Shown piece after piece: positions 35,747 through 46,647 of a stretch of 64,000 bases of DNA. The stretch's first letter is position 1; each line of letters starts with the position of its first letter. Source of the stretch: Cyclina sinensis. Taxonomy: Eukaryota; Mollusca; Bivalvia; Venerida; Veneridae. Where the stretch lies: positions 32,080,882 through 32,144,881 of the forward strand of contig JAAONU010000006.1 in NCBI GenBank assembly GCA_012932295.1, given 5' to 3'. The translations under genes were made by a program, and so were the position numbers. Below the pieces are notes generated by a model. That model ran no database searches. It was given only the letters and a program-made list of their open reading frames with translations, and had not been told where the DNA came from.

Positions 35747-36562
35747 CTGTAACGAAAGATTTGGTTTTGTTTTGGTTGAAATAAAGACAAACTCAAGTAG
35801 GGGCAAACATAAAACTTAAGCGTTTGTGGCAGTTCAAGGGGTACATCCTAAAAAAATAGCCGATGATTTTATTAACTCATTCAATAAAATGAGTTATAAG
35901 GTTAATGTAAAGTAGAAAATGTTAACACAATTTCTTCTAAGGTGTATAGGCACTACAAGTGTCCATTTACAATACATAGCTTGCTATCTACCCAAAATTT
36001 TACAATAACAATTGTATAAAATATCAGTAAACTTAGCTATTCTATTTAAATTTTGCACTGACATCTTTAACTTTGTTTATAATTGGTTCAATATCATTAA
36101 CATTTATGCGAGTTTGAAAGAGATGGGATCTTCTAATTATTAGGGTGCGGCCTTGTAAAACTGCATTTGAAGGACTAATTGGAGAATGGAAAAGCAAACA
36201 TCTAGTAAAATCCTGACTCATACACAACAAAAAAGTATATTAGCCCCATATTTATACATTCAAACTCTCAAAGTCTCACAGACTTCTGTAAAGTGTTCTT
36301 TAGTTCATTAGTCATGTTAGTTGTTGGTTTAACCTTTGTCATTGCTTATAATAGATTTACAACTGATTCAGACCGATGGCATGATAAGTAAATGCGGACT
36401 ATCTTTTAATTTAAATTATGAATTCATTTGCTTAATTGAGTAAGTTTGTGGCATTGTTTTGTCTTTACTAGGCCAAAATCTCACCATTGTATTTCTAGGG
36501 GCAAAACTTAGGATGAGAGTACATAAAGGTTTTTTTAATTGTGCATAATAGTTATAACATAC

Positions 36563-36697
36563 TGATTTGTAGAGGGTTTCCATTGATATACCATGCATAT
36601 TTAGGAGGAGGTATGCCGGCCGCCTTACACGTGAATGTTGCTTTGTCGTTAATTCTTGCTTCAATATCTTGAGGTTCTTCTATCCAGTGTGGTGCAG
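36563..36697 (-). CDS. Gene B exon 8 (Ig4, first half)
   Basis: 135 nt, acceptor TAATAG, donor GTATGT. Encodes APHWIEEPQDIEA and FTCKAAGIPPPKYAWYINGN. Confidence 0.85.
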
Positions 36698-36984
36698 CTA
36701 TTAATAATAAGTCTTATTATGAAAATGTTTTAGAAAGTTTTACACAGACGTATTGAGCAAGTAATGATTTGAATAGGATATATAAAATTCGGTTGACAAT
36801 TTGATTTTGAATGGCTCACTGATAGCCTTACGGCCGGACTCAATGACTCAATGAGTTCTCTGACTGAAAGTTTTCTTGAACTTTTCTTGTCACAAATTAT
36901 CGCACATAATCATGTATGAGATAGAAATATGTTTCACTGGTTACTTAATTTCAGTTAAGTTCACGATCCTTAATTTCAACTTAC

Positions 36985-37172
36985 ACTCAACTCTAACCAG
37001 AAATGATTCAGAAATAATCCTTGAAGATATTGGGTTGGAGCCTACACATCTATACCGTCCTGCGTGCGACTCCTCGACGTTGTTAATGTTTAGCTCACGA
37101 CCAAAGTCCTTAATTTCAGCTTCCCTTGGAAACCCTCCGTCCAGCTTTTCCCAGTATATGTCTGGTGTTGGA
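36985..37172 (-). CDS. Gene B exon 7 (Ig3, second half)
   Basis: 188 nt, acceptor TTTCAG, donor GTAAGT. Encodes NPTPDIYWEKLDGG and LNINNVEESHAGRYRCVGSN. Confidence 0.85.
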
Positions 37173-37381
37173 CTGAAATAAAGCAATGTTAACTCGATGC
37201 ATCATAAATATCCTAAAGCTCGGTTAAAATATTTCTGCTAATAAAAGGTCACCAACGTTTTTTTAATAACATTCTCACTTTATTTCTGCTTTCTTGCTGG
37301 TTTGTATACATGTACTGTTGCCGAGGTGAATGTTCTATTCAAAACCTTAGGCAACCTTTTTAAGCAACAAGACATTCGGAA

Positions 37382-38206
37382 GATTTACCACGCAGTGAAC
37401 GTTTGCGCGTCACGACGCCTGATCAAAACCGCTATATCATTAAAATACACCTACGCAATCGTTTTTAAACTGCCACTGTTTCTAACAGCCCTGGTACACA
37501 TAACAACCGAATATCTGCCCAATTGTACGCAACCGTCTGCGCGAGGATGGTCTACGTGGATGTTGTCCTTACGTTGGCTGTGTATTAAGTATCAATTGGA
37601 CACGTACACACCTTCAATGGATAAGGCAACAATTGAATACCATTCTTTTCTCCGACGAGTCAAAATTTTCTATTCATTGAAGTGATGGCAGCGTTCGTGT
37701 ATATTGTCGAAGAAATGAACAATATGTTGAATTTTGTATACTTGAACGGGATCATTTTGGGAGCAGAGATTCCGCCTTGGTCTGGGCAGCCATTGCGCAT
37801 GGTTATCGCACACATCTCGTTATGATCGTTCGGAATATGTATGCCCAATGCTACCGAGATGAGATTCTCGCGAGGCACGTCATCTTATTATTTCAAAATG
37901 CCAATATCACTCTGTTTCAACAGGATAATGCCACAAGTCAAACAACGAGAGATACTGTAAATTTTCTCAGGACGAATAATATTGCATTTCATTATTGATT
38001 TGTCCGCCAAAAGTCCAGATCTGAATCTTATCGAACACAGGTGGGATAATTTGTACTAGCGTGATAGGCGTGGCCTTATTCCACCGTTGAACTTCAATGA
38101 ACTAATACAAGCCTTAATTTAGGAGTGAAATAACATTCCACGGGCAGCAATCATCACACTTGTCGGTTCTGTGCGCCATTCTCAAAGTGGCCATACCTGG
38201 TATTAA
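37382..38206 (+). pseudogene. Tc1-like transposase pseudogene, gene B intron 6
   Basis: Antisense to gene B. In shifting frames it reads NRYIIKIHLRNRF, LFSDESKF (first catalytic Asp), VWAAIAHGYRTHL, YRDEILARHV, LFQQDNATSQTTRDTVNFLR (second Asp) and SPDLNLIEHRWDN (Glu), the DDE blocks of Tc1 transposases. Several stops and frameshifts break it. It ends near GHTWY and TAA at 38206. Confidence 0.8.
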
Positions 38207-38366
38207 TGTGTTATTTTTTTCAACGATCCTTACCACATTTAATCAACCATTTTATCAGTTTTCTGTGAACGTAGAGCAACACGATTTTACACACAAATTC
38301 ACACTGAACTACTCTTGGAAAAATAGTAAAAGCACTTAAGCACAGCGGAAGTTTCTTTTTTTCAGC

Positions 38367-38367
<1 letters not shown>

Positions 38368-38451
<84 letters not shown>
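38368..38451. repeat. (TA)n-(GA)n microsatellite, gene B intron 6
   Basis: About 24 TA units followed by about 16 GA units. Reading frames through it are artefacts. Confidence 0.95.
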
Positions 38452-38453
<2 letters not shown>

Positions 38454-38990
38454 CATTTCAAGCTATCTTTCGGGCTTTGATTTATTACTGTCAGATTAGC
38501 TTAGATACAGTGTATATCAGTTTGAGTATTTGTGAACGAAAATACTACTAAAAATAGCAGCAGTAGCGGTATAGTCTGTTTGAACATAAAAGACTCTGAA
38601 CTTCACTCCTAATGGAAAATAAGAGCGTTTAAAATCCCTACTAGCCTTGAATTTAGACTAGCCTAGCCCTTGCGACAAGAAAAAAAGTCAGTAATCATAT
38701 GGTTAATCTAAAGTCAATGATCAGGTTACTTTAATGAGACACATGAATATAATTATTTGCGAACACTAGTTATGTCCATTAGACTTCAATTCAGGACAAA
38801 TTCAAAGATTTTGTTTATTCTGTTTAAAAGTGCAAACGCATGGTAAGTTATTATCAACTTGCAATAGCAACATTTCTGAAGTTATGCTCAACATTCACTC
38901 CAAGGAATAAACAATCAAAATAACAATCACAATGATTCTCCCCAATACTCATGCAAAATACTTCTAAATGACATTAATTGGTGCACATAC

Positions 38991-39090
38991 TTTCCGGCAA
39001 AAATACACTTGATCCTTAATGTTTCGCCTTTCAAAAAGACAAGATCTCTCGGCGACGTCCATTGTACTACTGCCGGTTCGTGCTTTGGTT
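38991..39090 (-). CDS. Gene B exon 6 (Ig3, first half)
   Basis: 100 nt, acceptor TTTAAG, donor GTATGT. Encodes QWTSPRDLVFLKGETLRIKC and IFAG. Confidence 0.85.
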
Positions 39091-39373
39091 CTTAAATATA
39101 AAAGTAATATAGAATAATTTATTTGATATTTTTTGGGATTATTACAAAAAAGTACTCTTAGAACGTTCAAAAACAATTCATAGAAATAACAAATGATTTT
39201 TATCAATTCACGAGCGCAAATGGCTTGTCCCTTGTATTTGTTTTTTTTTTCTTATTACTCATTTCACTAACTGACGTGAATTGAAAAAAAATTCAATACA
39301 TGTTATCGTATTGTAGAATATGTTTTCTATATATATATACACATATCTCAAGGAAAATATAAAGGATACCTAC

Positions 39374-39502
39374 TTCCGTAAACTTGAACTAAATGTTCAC
39401 GACCGAAGGTATTTATTCTCAGGAAGTGATTGACTGCCATGCATACGTACGTCATACCGTCTCTTTCGTCATATTTTTGTATGTGCGAAAAATGCAGCCG
39501 AC
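39374..39502 (-). CDS. Gene B exon 5 (Ig2, second half)
   Basis: 129 nt, acceptor TTTTAG, donor GTAGGT. Encodes RLHFSHIQKYDERDGMTYVC and MAVNHFLRINTFG. Confidence 0.85.
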
Positions 39503-41505
39503 CTAAAATATAACAAGCGATACATTTTGAACCAAAGTTGAGGAAAGGTAATTCAATTAAATACGATCCTAATTAAACGAAAACGTTTAATTTTTAACCC
39601 GCATCGATTCTAAATTTTCTTCTGGAGAAAGCCCAAAAGAACGAAAAAATCACCGTTCTAAGTAATGAAAGATGTGTCTTTTAACTGGTTTGAAGAACAA
39701 AAGTGCGACTAGAAACAACTAATATGAATGCAAAATTTGATGGAATGCATTATTGACGAAACAAATTTTTCTCAAATTTTAAACCTAAACAAATAGCTAA
39801 AAAAACTACAAGTTTTTGCACAATAACACCAGTTTGTTTTACGGATTATACGCAGGACAAAATCCGCCTTTGCGCAGAAAAATTACTGGTGTGTTAAATG
39901 TAATAAGATAAAGATATTTGGATACGAATGAAAGTTTGTTATATGTATTGACCAAACAATAAATGTAAAAAGATGATCGACGTAGATTACATTGTAAGAA
40001 TATATATTTATCAGTCAAAACGGTGTAATTATCTACGTATTACGTCGAAAATAACTACCAAAAATCCCTGTCACTGTAACCCTACAGAATTAATCGAGTG
40101 ACCTAAAGACTTTTTAAAGACATTCATCCATCGGTTTGTATTGACATTGCAAGAAGATTTAAAAAGGTCTCCAGTTCCTTGCTTAGCAGAGCGAGAAAGT
40201 GTTATCCAGTTATTTGTCTTCTCTGCTTAGATAGCATTCCATTCCTGGTAAAGACAATTCGATTTCAATTTAGTTGTACTCAATTTTAAGGCGGAATTTC
40301 CCCAGTGAACAAAATAGTCCAAATTTTACCAAAAGGTTGAAGAAAATCATGTTTTATGCAACATTATCTATCTTGACATTCATCAATTATTCGTCAAAAA
40401 TCGTCGATTCTCCGAAGGTTCACCAACCGTCAGCCGTTCAGCCGTCTCAGACGGTCAGGTTAAACCATCTCATATGACTCACGCTCTCAAATTCTGACAG
40501 CTATATCTTAGAACTGTCCATATCAACGCACGTTCCATACCAAAATAACTCGAAAATGTTGAAAAAAGATTTAACCCCACTATAATATGTTATGGAAGAA
40601 GGGATGTATTTTATAATACTAGTGATGATGACGGCAAAAGATCCTTTCTGGGGAAGATAAAGTTGTTTTGACTAGGAACATAGATACAAAGGAGCTGTAA
40701 CATAGTGTGACAAATGCCCGTAAATGTCAAAAACAATATTAGAAAGCAGAACATAAATAAATGAATATATTTGTCCGTTATTTGAAAATGATACTGTGGT
40801 TTAAGTAAGCCTAATATAAAAGAATGGTACATCAGACGTAAGAACATTAATGTGAATAGATGCCAACGTCTGTGTTGTAGTGATGAGGCTATGCTTACTT
40901 CTACCAGTAAATATCGAAATATTTAACAAACTCAAGATGTTGAAATGGTATTGAGCGGACATTCGGCAGGGGTAAAGACAAACTCACTGTCGAATGGAAG
41001 AAATGACGCCAAATCATACGTTCTGTCTATAATGTAGCCATTAATACTTCTACCGAGCTATTACACAACCCTTCAAGATGCTCAAGAGATATAGGGGACA
41101 GGACTCAACATTTGATCTCATGTGAAGTTGACTTTCAACGAAGCCATATACAAATAATTCGTTTTTACTATCATACGGTTTTACTAAAAAATTTATCATT
41201 GCAAGCAATTTCAAAATCCTTCCAAGATGATGGAGCGGAAACAAAATAGGGAAAAGACGGACGGTTACCTAAGTACTTTTTGACCAATTGTGAGTTTATA
41301 TAGAGTTCGTGGAGACATATAAATCGAATGATCATTTTGTAATGAGTGAGAGAAATCGCCTGATTTAACAAGTTAAAAGTGAAAGTAAGTTAAAAGTAAG
41401 AATTCCTGACCAGAAATTTGTCCCTTAAACTTTATAAACGTCTATGCTGGGCCTACTCGCTGAGCAATAATCCAATGTTGAAGTAAAAGAGCTTTGTAGA
41501 CATAC

Positions 41506-41656
41506 CTTCCAAATCCACGGTTATACGTTTGTCGAAGTCGACGCCTATCCACCTGTCATAGGGAGTATATAAAACCCAGTATATATTCGCGTGCGGGAAA
41601 CTTTGTGGTGGTGTGCACTGTAAGGTCATGGAACTTCCTTTTCGTACGCGATGCGT
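41506..41656 (-). CDS. Gene B exon 4 (Ig2, first half)
   Basis: 151 nt, acceptor TTGCAG, donor GTATGT. Encodes SMTLQCTPPQSFPHANIYWV and KRITVDLE. Confidence 0.85.
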
Positions 41657-42062
41657 CTGCAAAATTAGCATAGTCTTTCTGATTAAAAATCTATTATTTT
41701 AATGTTTAATGGCGAATATCTAATAACTGTTCGTAAAACATCCAATCAGTTTATCTTTTATCCAATCATTTTTTCAGTAGTGTTCGAAATATGCCTTGAT
41801 TCTTTGACGTGAAAACAAGGGTTAGGTCCAAACAGAGCCTACCTTGTTCTTACCATTCAGCTTTGCTTCGAAAGAAATATTTGTCTAGAAATAAGCTATA
41901 CCTTTATTTACTGTTAATCACTTATAATATTACCATTTTCTCGATTTTGATGTTACCTTCCGCTTACCACTAACAGGCGTTCACATCAGAAAGAAAACTG
42001 ACGGAGATGCGTCCTGTTTGTATCATAAATGAAAAAGTTTCCTAAGCTCTTTATTTACTCAC

Positions 42063-42284
42063 CATCGTCATACCCTGCTCTAATTTTTCAAGTTTGGCTT
42101 CTTTCAAGCTGACCTTATTTGATACCGATACCTCCAAACTGATTGTCGGCAAAACACTGATAAGTACCCATGTCGCTCTCATTCGTTGGGTTGAAGAAGA
42201 TAGTTCCAACACCTGGTATAAGTGAAACACGGTCTTTTGAAGCCTCCTAAATTAAAGTCTTCGCCATTTCGTTCCCATCTATAC
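42063..42284 (-). pseudogene. Gene B exon 3 (Ig1, second half) with two +1 insertions
   Basis: 222 nt against 220 in gene A; acceptor GCCAG and donor GTGAGT are kept. YRWERNGEDFNLGG is in frame, then an extra base in a CAAAA tract near 42236-42240 shifts the frame. A second extra base near 42131-42136 shifts it again. Reading on gives TGA and TAA stops. Around the insertions the codons of gene A remain recognisable (GTIFFNP, TYQCFADNQFG). Confidence 0.85.
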
Positions 42285-42404
42285 CTGGCAAGTAAGATTT
42301 CAATTATTAATATTTTTTTGTTCGTAAACCAATGGAATGTCAATCATAATTATATAATATACCAATTATTTTAGAGGAACTGTCACTATTGGAACTAATT
42401 TTCA

Positions 42405-42510
42405 GCCTAGTGCACTGAGGTACGTTGGATTCAGTGTCACTGGCCATTGCCACACCGCATGCTCCGTCAAGGATTCAAATGGAACAGTCCAAAACGTGAA
42501 CAAACGCTAT
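42405..42510. repeat. Repeat shared with gene A intron 2 (copy B)
   Basis: Matches 23790-23905 in order and spacing, including cacaccgcatgctcc. It lies next to exon 3 in both genes. Confidence 0.5.
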
Positions 42511-44086
42511 TAGCTTGTGAGTTAATGATGAATTTAATCTCCTGAAATATAAGTACTCTCCTATATCAATGAATGCTGAGATATAAATTTGCTTAAGTAC
42601 AACCAATACGATACGTGTACTAAATTCTATCCTAATTTGTATGACCCGACATGGCAGACTCCACTAAGTAAGGAAGTCGCAACAGAAAAAAATGTCATTA
42701 GTCTAGCAGCTTAAGAAATATTGGCTCCAGGCAATATCTCTTGGGCCGATGCCAACCTTTTTTGCGCAAATAAATCCTCCTTGGGTTTCCGTTACATCTC
42801 AAGCATGGGATTTTTTCCATAAGCCAATAAATTATACTGTTACAATTAACGTTAAATTTGTATTATAGAATTTTCTTTCAGAGGAAAATGAATTGCTTAT
42901 TTATAAATGCTATAATTTCCTTATCTAAATAATACATGTCATAAAAGACAAATTTTCTTTGCATTAATATTATCAAATTCGCATCCATTGAACTAAACAT
43001 TGTCACCATTTATTTATGATTTAAAAAAGTATTTGAAAAAAAGATAGGCAAAGGGAAACATTTGATTTTCTTCCACTTGTATTTCATTCCCAGTTATTTT
43101 TTCAGCTCGACGTCAAGTTCTAACAATTACATTTTGAAAACAGTTTTTTATCCAAATATATTGAAGTGACACTGAATCTTTTAACTGGCACGTGTTTTCT
43201 TAAACATTAAGATGTATAGGTCACCAATGTTACCTTTCTAAAGCATATTTAAAAATAAGTAGATTATACATTTATATATATAAAAAAAAATGAAATCATG
43301 TTCTATTCTTAGACTATATTTAATGTGTGGTGGAATGCAAATATGGGGAAAAATTTTGTTGTTGTTGTTGTTTTGTTTTTGTTTTTGCAAGTTTGTAATG
43401 ATCAGTCATATGCATTTTTCAACTGAAATGTAAACAATATATGTAAATGTAAAGTAACAAATGCACCCAAACGAAGCCTCTACTTCAATACAATTACATA
43501 CAGAGATGAGAAGTAAGAATATGTTAACTTGAACACTGGGCAAATTGATACCTATCTCTGTTCTAAGTTTAAAGTTTAATATATTTGATAGCTTTATCGT
43601 AATGTTGTAGACAAAGACTTGTTTTGTAGTTTCAAGACAAATCCTTTCAAATGTATAAAGTTATGCTTTGGACAAAGATTCTTTATAACAGTGTGACCTT
43701 GATATTTGAGTTTGTGACATGGATACAAGACACAACACGCCGTCATGATGTTCAATGTTATAATAATCTTAAAACCCTTCAAAGCAGAGGAGAATTATAG
43801 TCAAATACAGAACTATTTTAAGTGTAGGTTTGATTTGAAGTAAGTACGTGGTTGTTCTATGTGATACATTGTCCGTTATAATATGACACGTGCGAGAATC
43901 GTTGCATTGCATGCGTCACAGACAAGACAAGAAAAAAGTGTGCGAGCAAGAAAACTAAGTACGAGCACACGGACGGACAGGCAACTTTGGAACCTAAAAA
44001 CAACACCTAATGTTTAATATAATTGGGCAGATACTATATAATTATGTCCTTGATATAACTGTGTTCTAATCTAAATATTTATTTAC

Positions 44087-44195
44087 GTTGGTTTTGGAAA
44101 GCCCTCTGCAACACATGGTATCTTCGCCGGTTCGCCTATCCGAATGATTATTTCTCTAACAATGGACTGAACAGTGATCTTCGGTGGACGATTAA
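44087..44195 (-). CDS. Gene B exon 2 (Ig1, first half)
   Basis: 109 nt, acceptor TTTCAG, donor GTAAAT. Encodes RPPKITVQ ... GEPAKIPCVAEGFPKP, nearly the same as gene A. Confidence 0.85.
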
Positions 44196-44307
44196 CTGAA
44201 AGTTAAATAGAATTATTTCAAAAAAACATCATTCTTGTACGGTAAATATGATAAAGGTCACAACTAGTTTTTCCACTGCAAAAAGCAATCCATCTATTTG
44301 AGTTTAG

Positions 44308-44520
44308 TTCAGGTTCCGGTTGCCCATATGCTTCCCCCCCCCACACACCCAACACGACTCCCTGCATGGTGTACATGGTGCAGGGTAGGAACAAAAAAAT
44401 AATTTATACAGATTAACAATTTAAATGTTCAGTGTATAACTGATAAATGGGACGTCGGTTTAACGTCTCATCTGAAAGAGACGTGTCTTGATGTTAGTGG
44501 GTGAGCGAGGGAACTAACTC
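44308..44520 (-). mobile_element. 5'-truncated SINE, gene B intron 1
   Basis: The reverse complement has cagatgagacgttaaaccga, tatacactgaacat and catatgggcaaccgg in the order of the SINE at 15437-15735. A poly(C) run lies at about 44334-44342. Confidence 0.6.
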
Positions 44521-44619
44521 GCAATACTTATATTACAAGTCCAAAATTAATATTCAGCATAAACTCCTCAACAACACAAATAATGACAAAAGTTCAGTAG
44601 GTAAATGATTCAAAGCTTG

Positions 44620-45190
44620 ATGAATTTGGAGTGATTTTTAATTATAGCGTGCTGAAATGTTATAGACACAAACGGTATGAAACAAGATATATTCGGCGTG
44701 ATTTTTAATTATAGCATGCTGAAATGTTATAGACACAAACGGTATGAAACAAGATGTATTCGGCGTGATTTTTAATAACAGCATGCTGAAATGTTAAAGA
44801 CAGAAACGGTGTGAAGCGAGATGTATTCTGCTTGATTTTTAATTACAGCGTACCGAAATGTTATAGACATGAAGCAAGTTTGTATTCAGCGTGATTTTTA
44901 ATTACAGCGTACTGAAATGTTAGAGACACAAACGGTATAAAGCAAGATGTTTTCGGCGTGATTTTTAATTACAGCGTGCTGAAATGTTATAGACATGAAC
45001 CAAGATGCATTCGGCGTGATTTTTAATTACAGCGTGCTGAAGTGTTATAGACACAAACGGTATGGAACAAGATGTATTCTGCGTGAGTTTTTTAAATTAC
45101 AGCGTGCTGAAATGTTATAGACACAAACAGTTTGAAGCAAGATGTATTCGGCGTGATTGTTAATAACAGCGTGCTGAAATGAAACGGTAT
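44620..45190. repeat. 67-bp minisatellite, gene B intron 1
   Basis: Nine units marked by gtgattttta starting at 44631, 44698, 44765, 44832, 44891, 44958, 45016, 45083 and 45153. Most steps are 67 bp. Two are 58-59 bp and lack an acaaacggt segment. Gene A has one unit at the same place (26844-26905). Confidence 0.9.
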
Positions 45191-45689
45191 CTAAAAATCT
45201 AAAAAAAGGCATTTATTAACAAAAATCGTCTTGACTTTATTTTACATATTATCAAGAACAGATTTCTCCTTCAAAATATTTTCTGTATTTTAAGAATCAA
45301 TATAAATATTTGAATATTTTAGTATGTTTTCACGTAAAGTGATGAACAGGTGAAAAGTGATTACAAGTGTAATTTATCATTACAAAATAAAATTTATCTT
45401 TCGCCCTACTGCAATATTACAAATATATAATGATTATAAGAGAGCAACATTTAATTAAACGATTGTGAAAAGCTTACAATTTTAATGGAAGTGTTAACAA
45501 AAAAGAACTGTAAGGTAATGGTTAACAATAATGCAATCGGGTAGTGTAATGCCTTCCACAGGGAAGACAGACACACATATCCTTCATATTATGGGTAAAA
45601 TAATGCAAATCTTATATCCAGCGCCACTACGCCTAGAAAATACTATCATTTTAAGTTTTCGTTTAAATGATCTATAACTATCTTTCAGT

Positions 45690-45922
45690 CTGAGTTTAGT
45701 TATATACCGGTTGGTCTATGAAGAGTTTTGTTACTTCAAGTTATATGGATAGTAGAGGATACAGAATGCATCCCATTCAAGACAGACCTTGGTTCGTTTC
45801 CATGCTCGTTGTATAGCACTGCTACATTGAACCACGAGTTCATGTCTCATCTGGTCGAACTCGCGACCCCTTGATTACCAGTCCAGCACGTTACCACTGG
45901 ACGGCTGATATGCTCCGTATTC
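45690..45922 (-). mobile_element. SINE shared by intron 1 of both genes (copy B)
   Basis: The reverse complement has the head gtccagtggtaacgtgctgg ... gagttcgacc and body gtgctatacaacgagcatgg, cttgaatgggatgcattctg. Same family and position as 27130-27352. Confidence 0.75.
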
Positions 45923-46161
45923 ATCATTATGTAAACATTACGAAATGTGTACTGTGTTGTCATATCAAACATATTATTTGCTGTAAGCTAGAAATATTGC
46001 AAAAAATTAAGCAAAAATCTGTGTTGTATGATAATAAAAATGTTTAGCATAGTTTTAGCACAGTTTCACATGGTATTTTATGAACCAAACCAGACCTTTT
46101 CAGAAAATAAGTTATTTCCTTAAGTGGTTTAGATCAAATATGAAAAGCAAGAAAAACTTAC

Positions 46162-46219
46162 AAGTTAGTCCGAGTTTAACAACATCAAGAATAATGAATA
46201 CAAAAGGGAAGACACGCAT
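46162..46219 (-). CDS. Gene B exon 1 (signal peptide)
   Basis: ATG at 46219; MRVFPFVFIILDVVKLGLT; donor GTAAGT; 58 nt as in gene A. Confidence 0.8.
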
Positions 46220-46647
46220 CTTTGATTTTTTTAAAGCGAATGCGATTTTCTTTCTGTTGAATTGATATTTTGTAAATGTGCTTACACATTTGAAAAAGTA
46301 AAGCTTTGCCCTCAAGTGTTTTACATTTTTATTTTTTTTTCTCTCCGGAAATGTATCATTAGTTTGGAGAGTAAGTCCTTAGTCTAGATTTTACATTGCC
46401 TTAATGCACTAAATTCAGTCAATTTAATCTTTTAATATGAATACATTTCTTATAAAGTTTTTGCCTTTTTTATAAAGTTATAAGTACATAATTTAATCGA
46501 TCACTTGTTTTCTAGGCTCCTAAAGATTATTATTAGTCCAGTACAATAAAAAAATATATGCATAAAGCCATTGGCACATTCCAAACTTCAATTCTCTACA
46601 TAAACAAAGTGGCTTTTTGGAGTTACTAAATACGAAATTAGAATTAC
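46220..46647. other. Upstream region of gene B
   Basis: Homologous to gene A upstream DNA as far as about 46520, including ctctccggaaat at 46341-46352. No gene. Confidence 0.4.

Larger units (their letters stand above)
32233..46219 (-). pseudogene. Gene B: frameshifted tandem paralogue of gene A
   Basis: Eleven exons in the same order as gene A, with all GT-AG sites kept. Lengths are 58, 109, 222, 151, 129, 100, 188, 135, 177, 64 and 181 nt. Exon 3 has two extra bases compared with 220 in gene A. One lies between the GGAGG and GACCGTG landmarks; the other is near CAGTTTGG. Each shifts the frame and leads to a stop. Outside exon 3 all exons are open, all eight Ig cysteines are kept, and signal peptide, acidic linker and coiled coil are present. 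The gene is either a young pseudogene or an intact gene with two assembly errors. The clean state of the other exons makes both options reasonable. Predicted role as for gene A. Confidence 0.85.

Noticed and set aside
38220..38456. 78-codon minus frame
   Set aside because: It is a translation of the (TA)n-(GA)n microsatellite.
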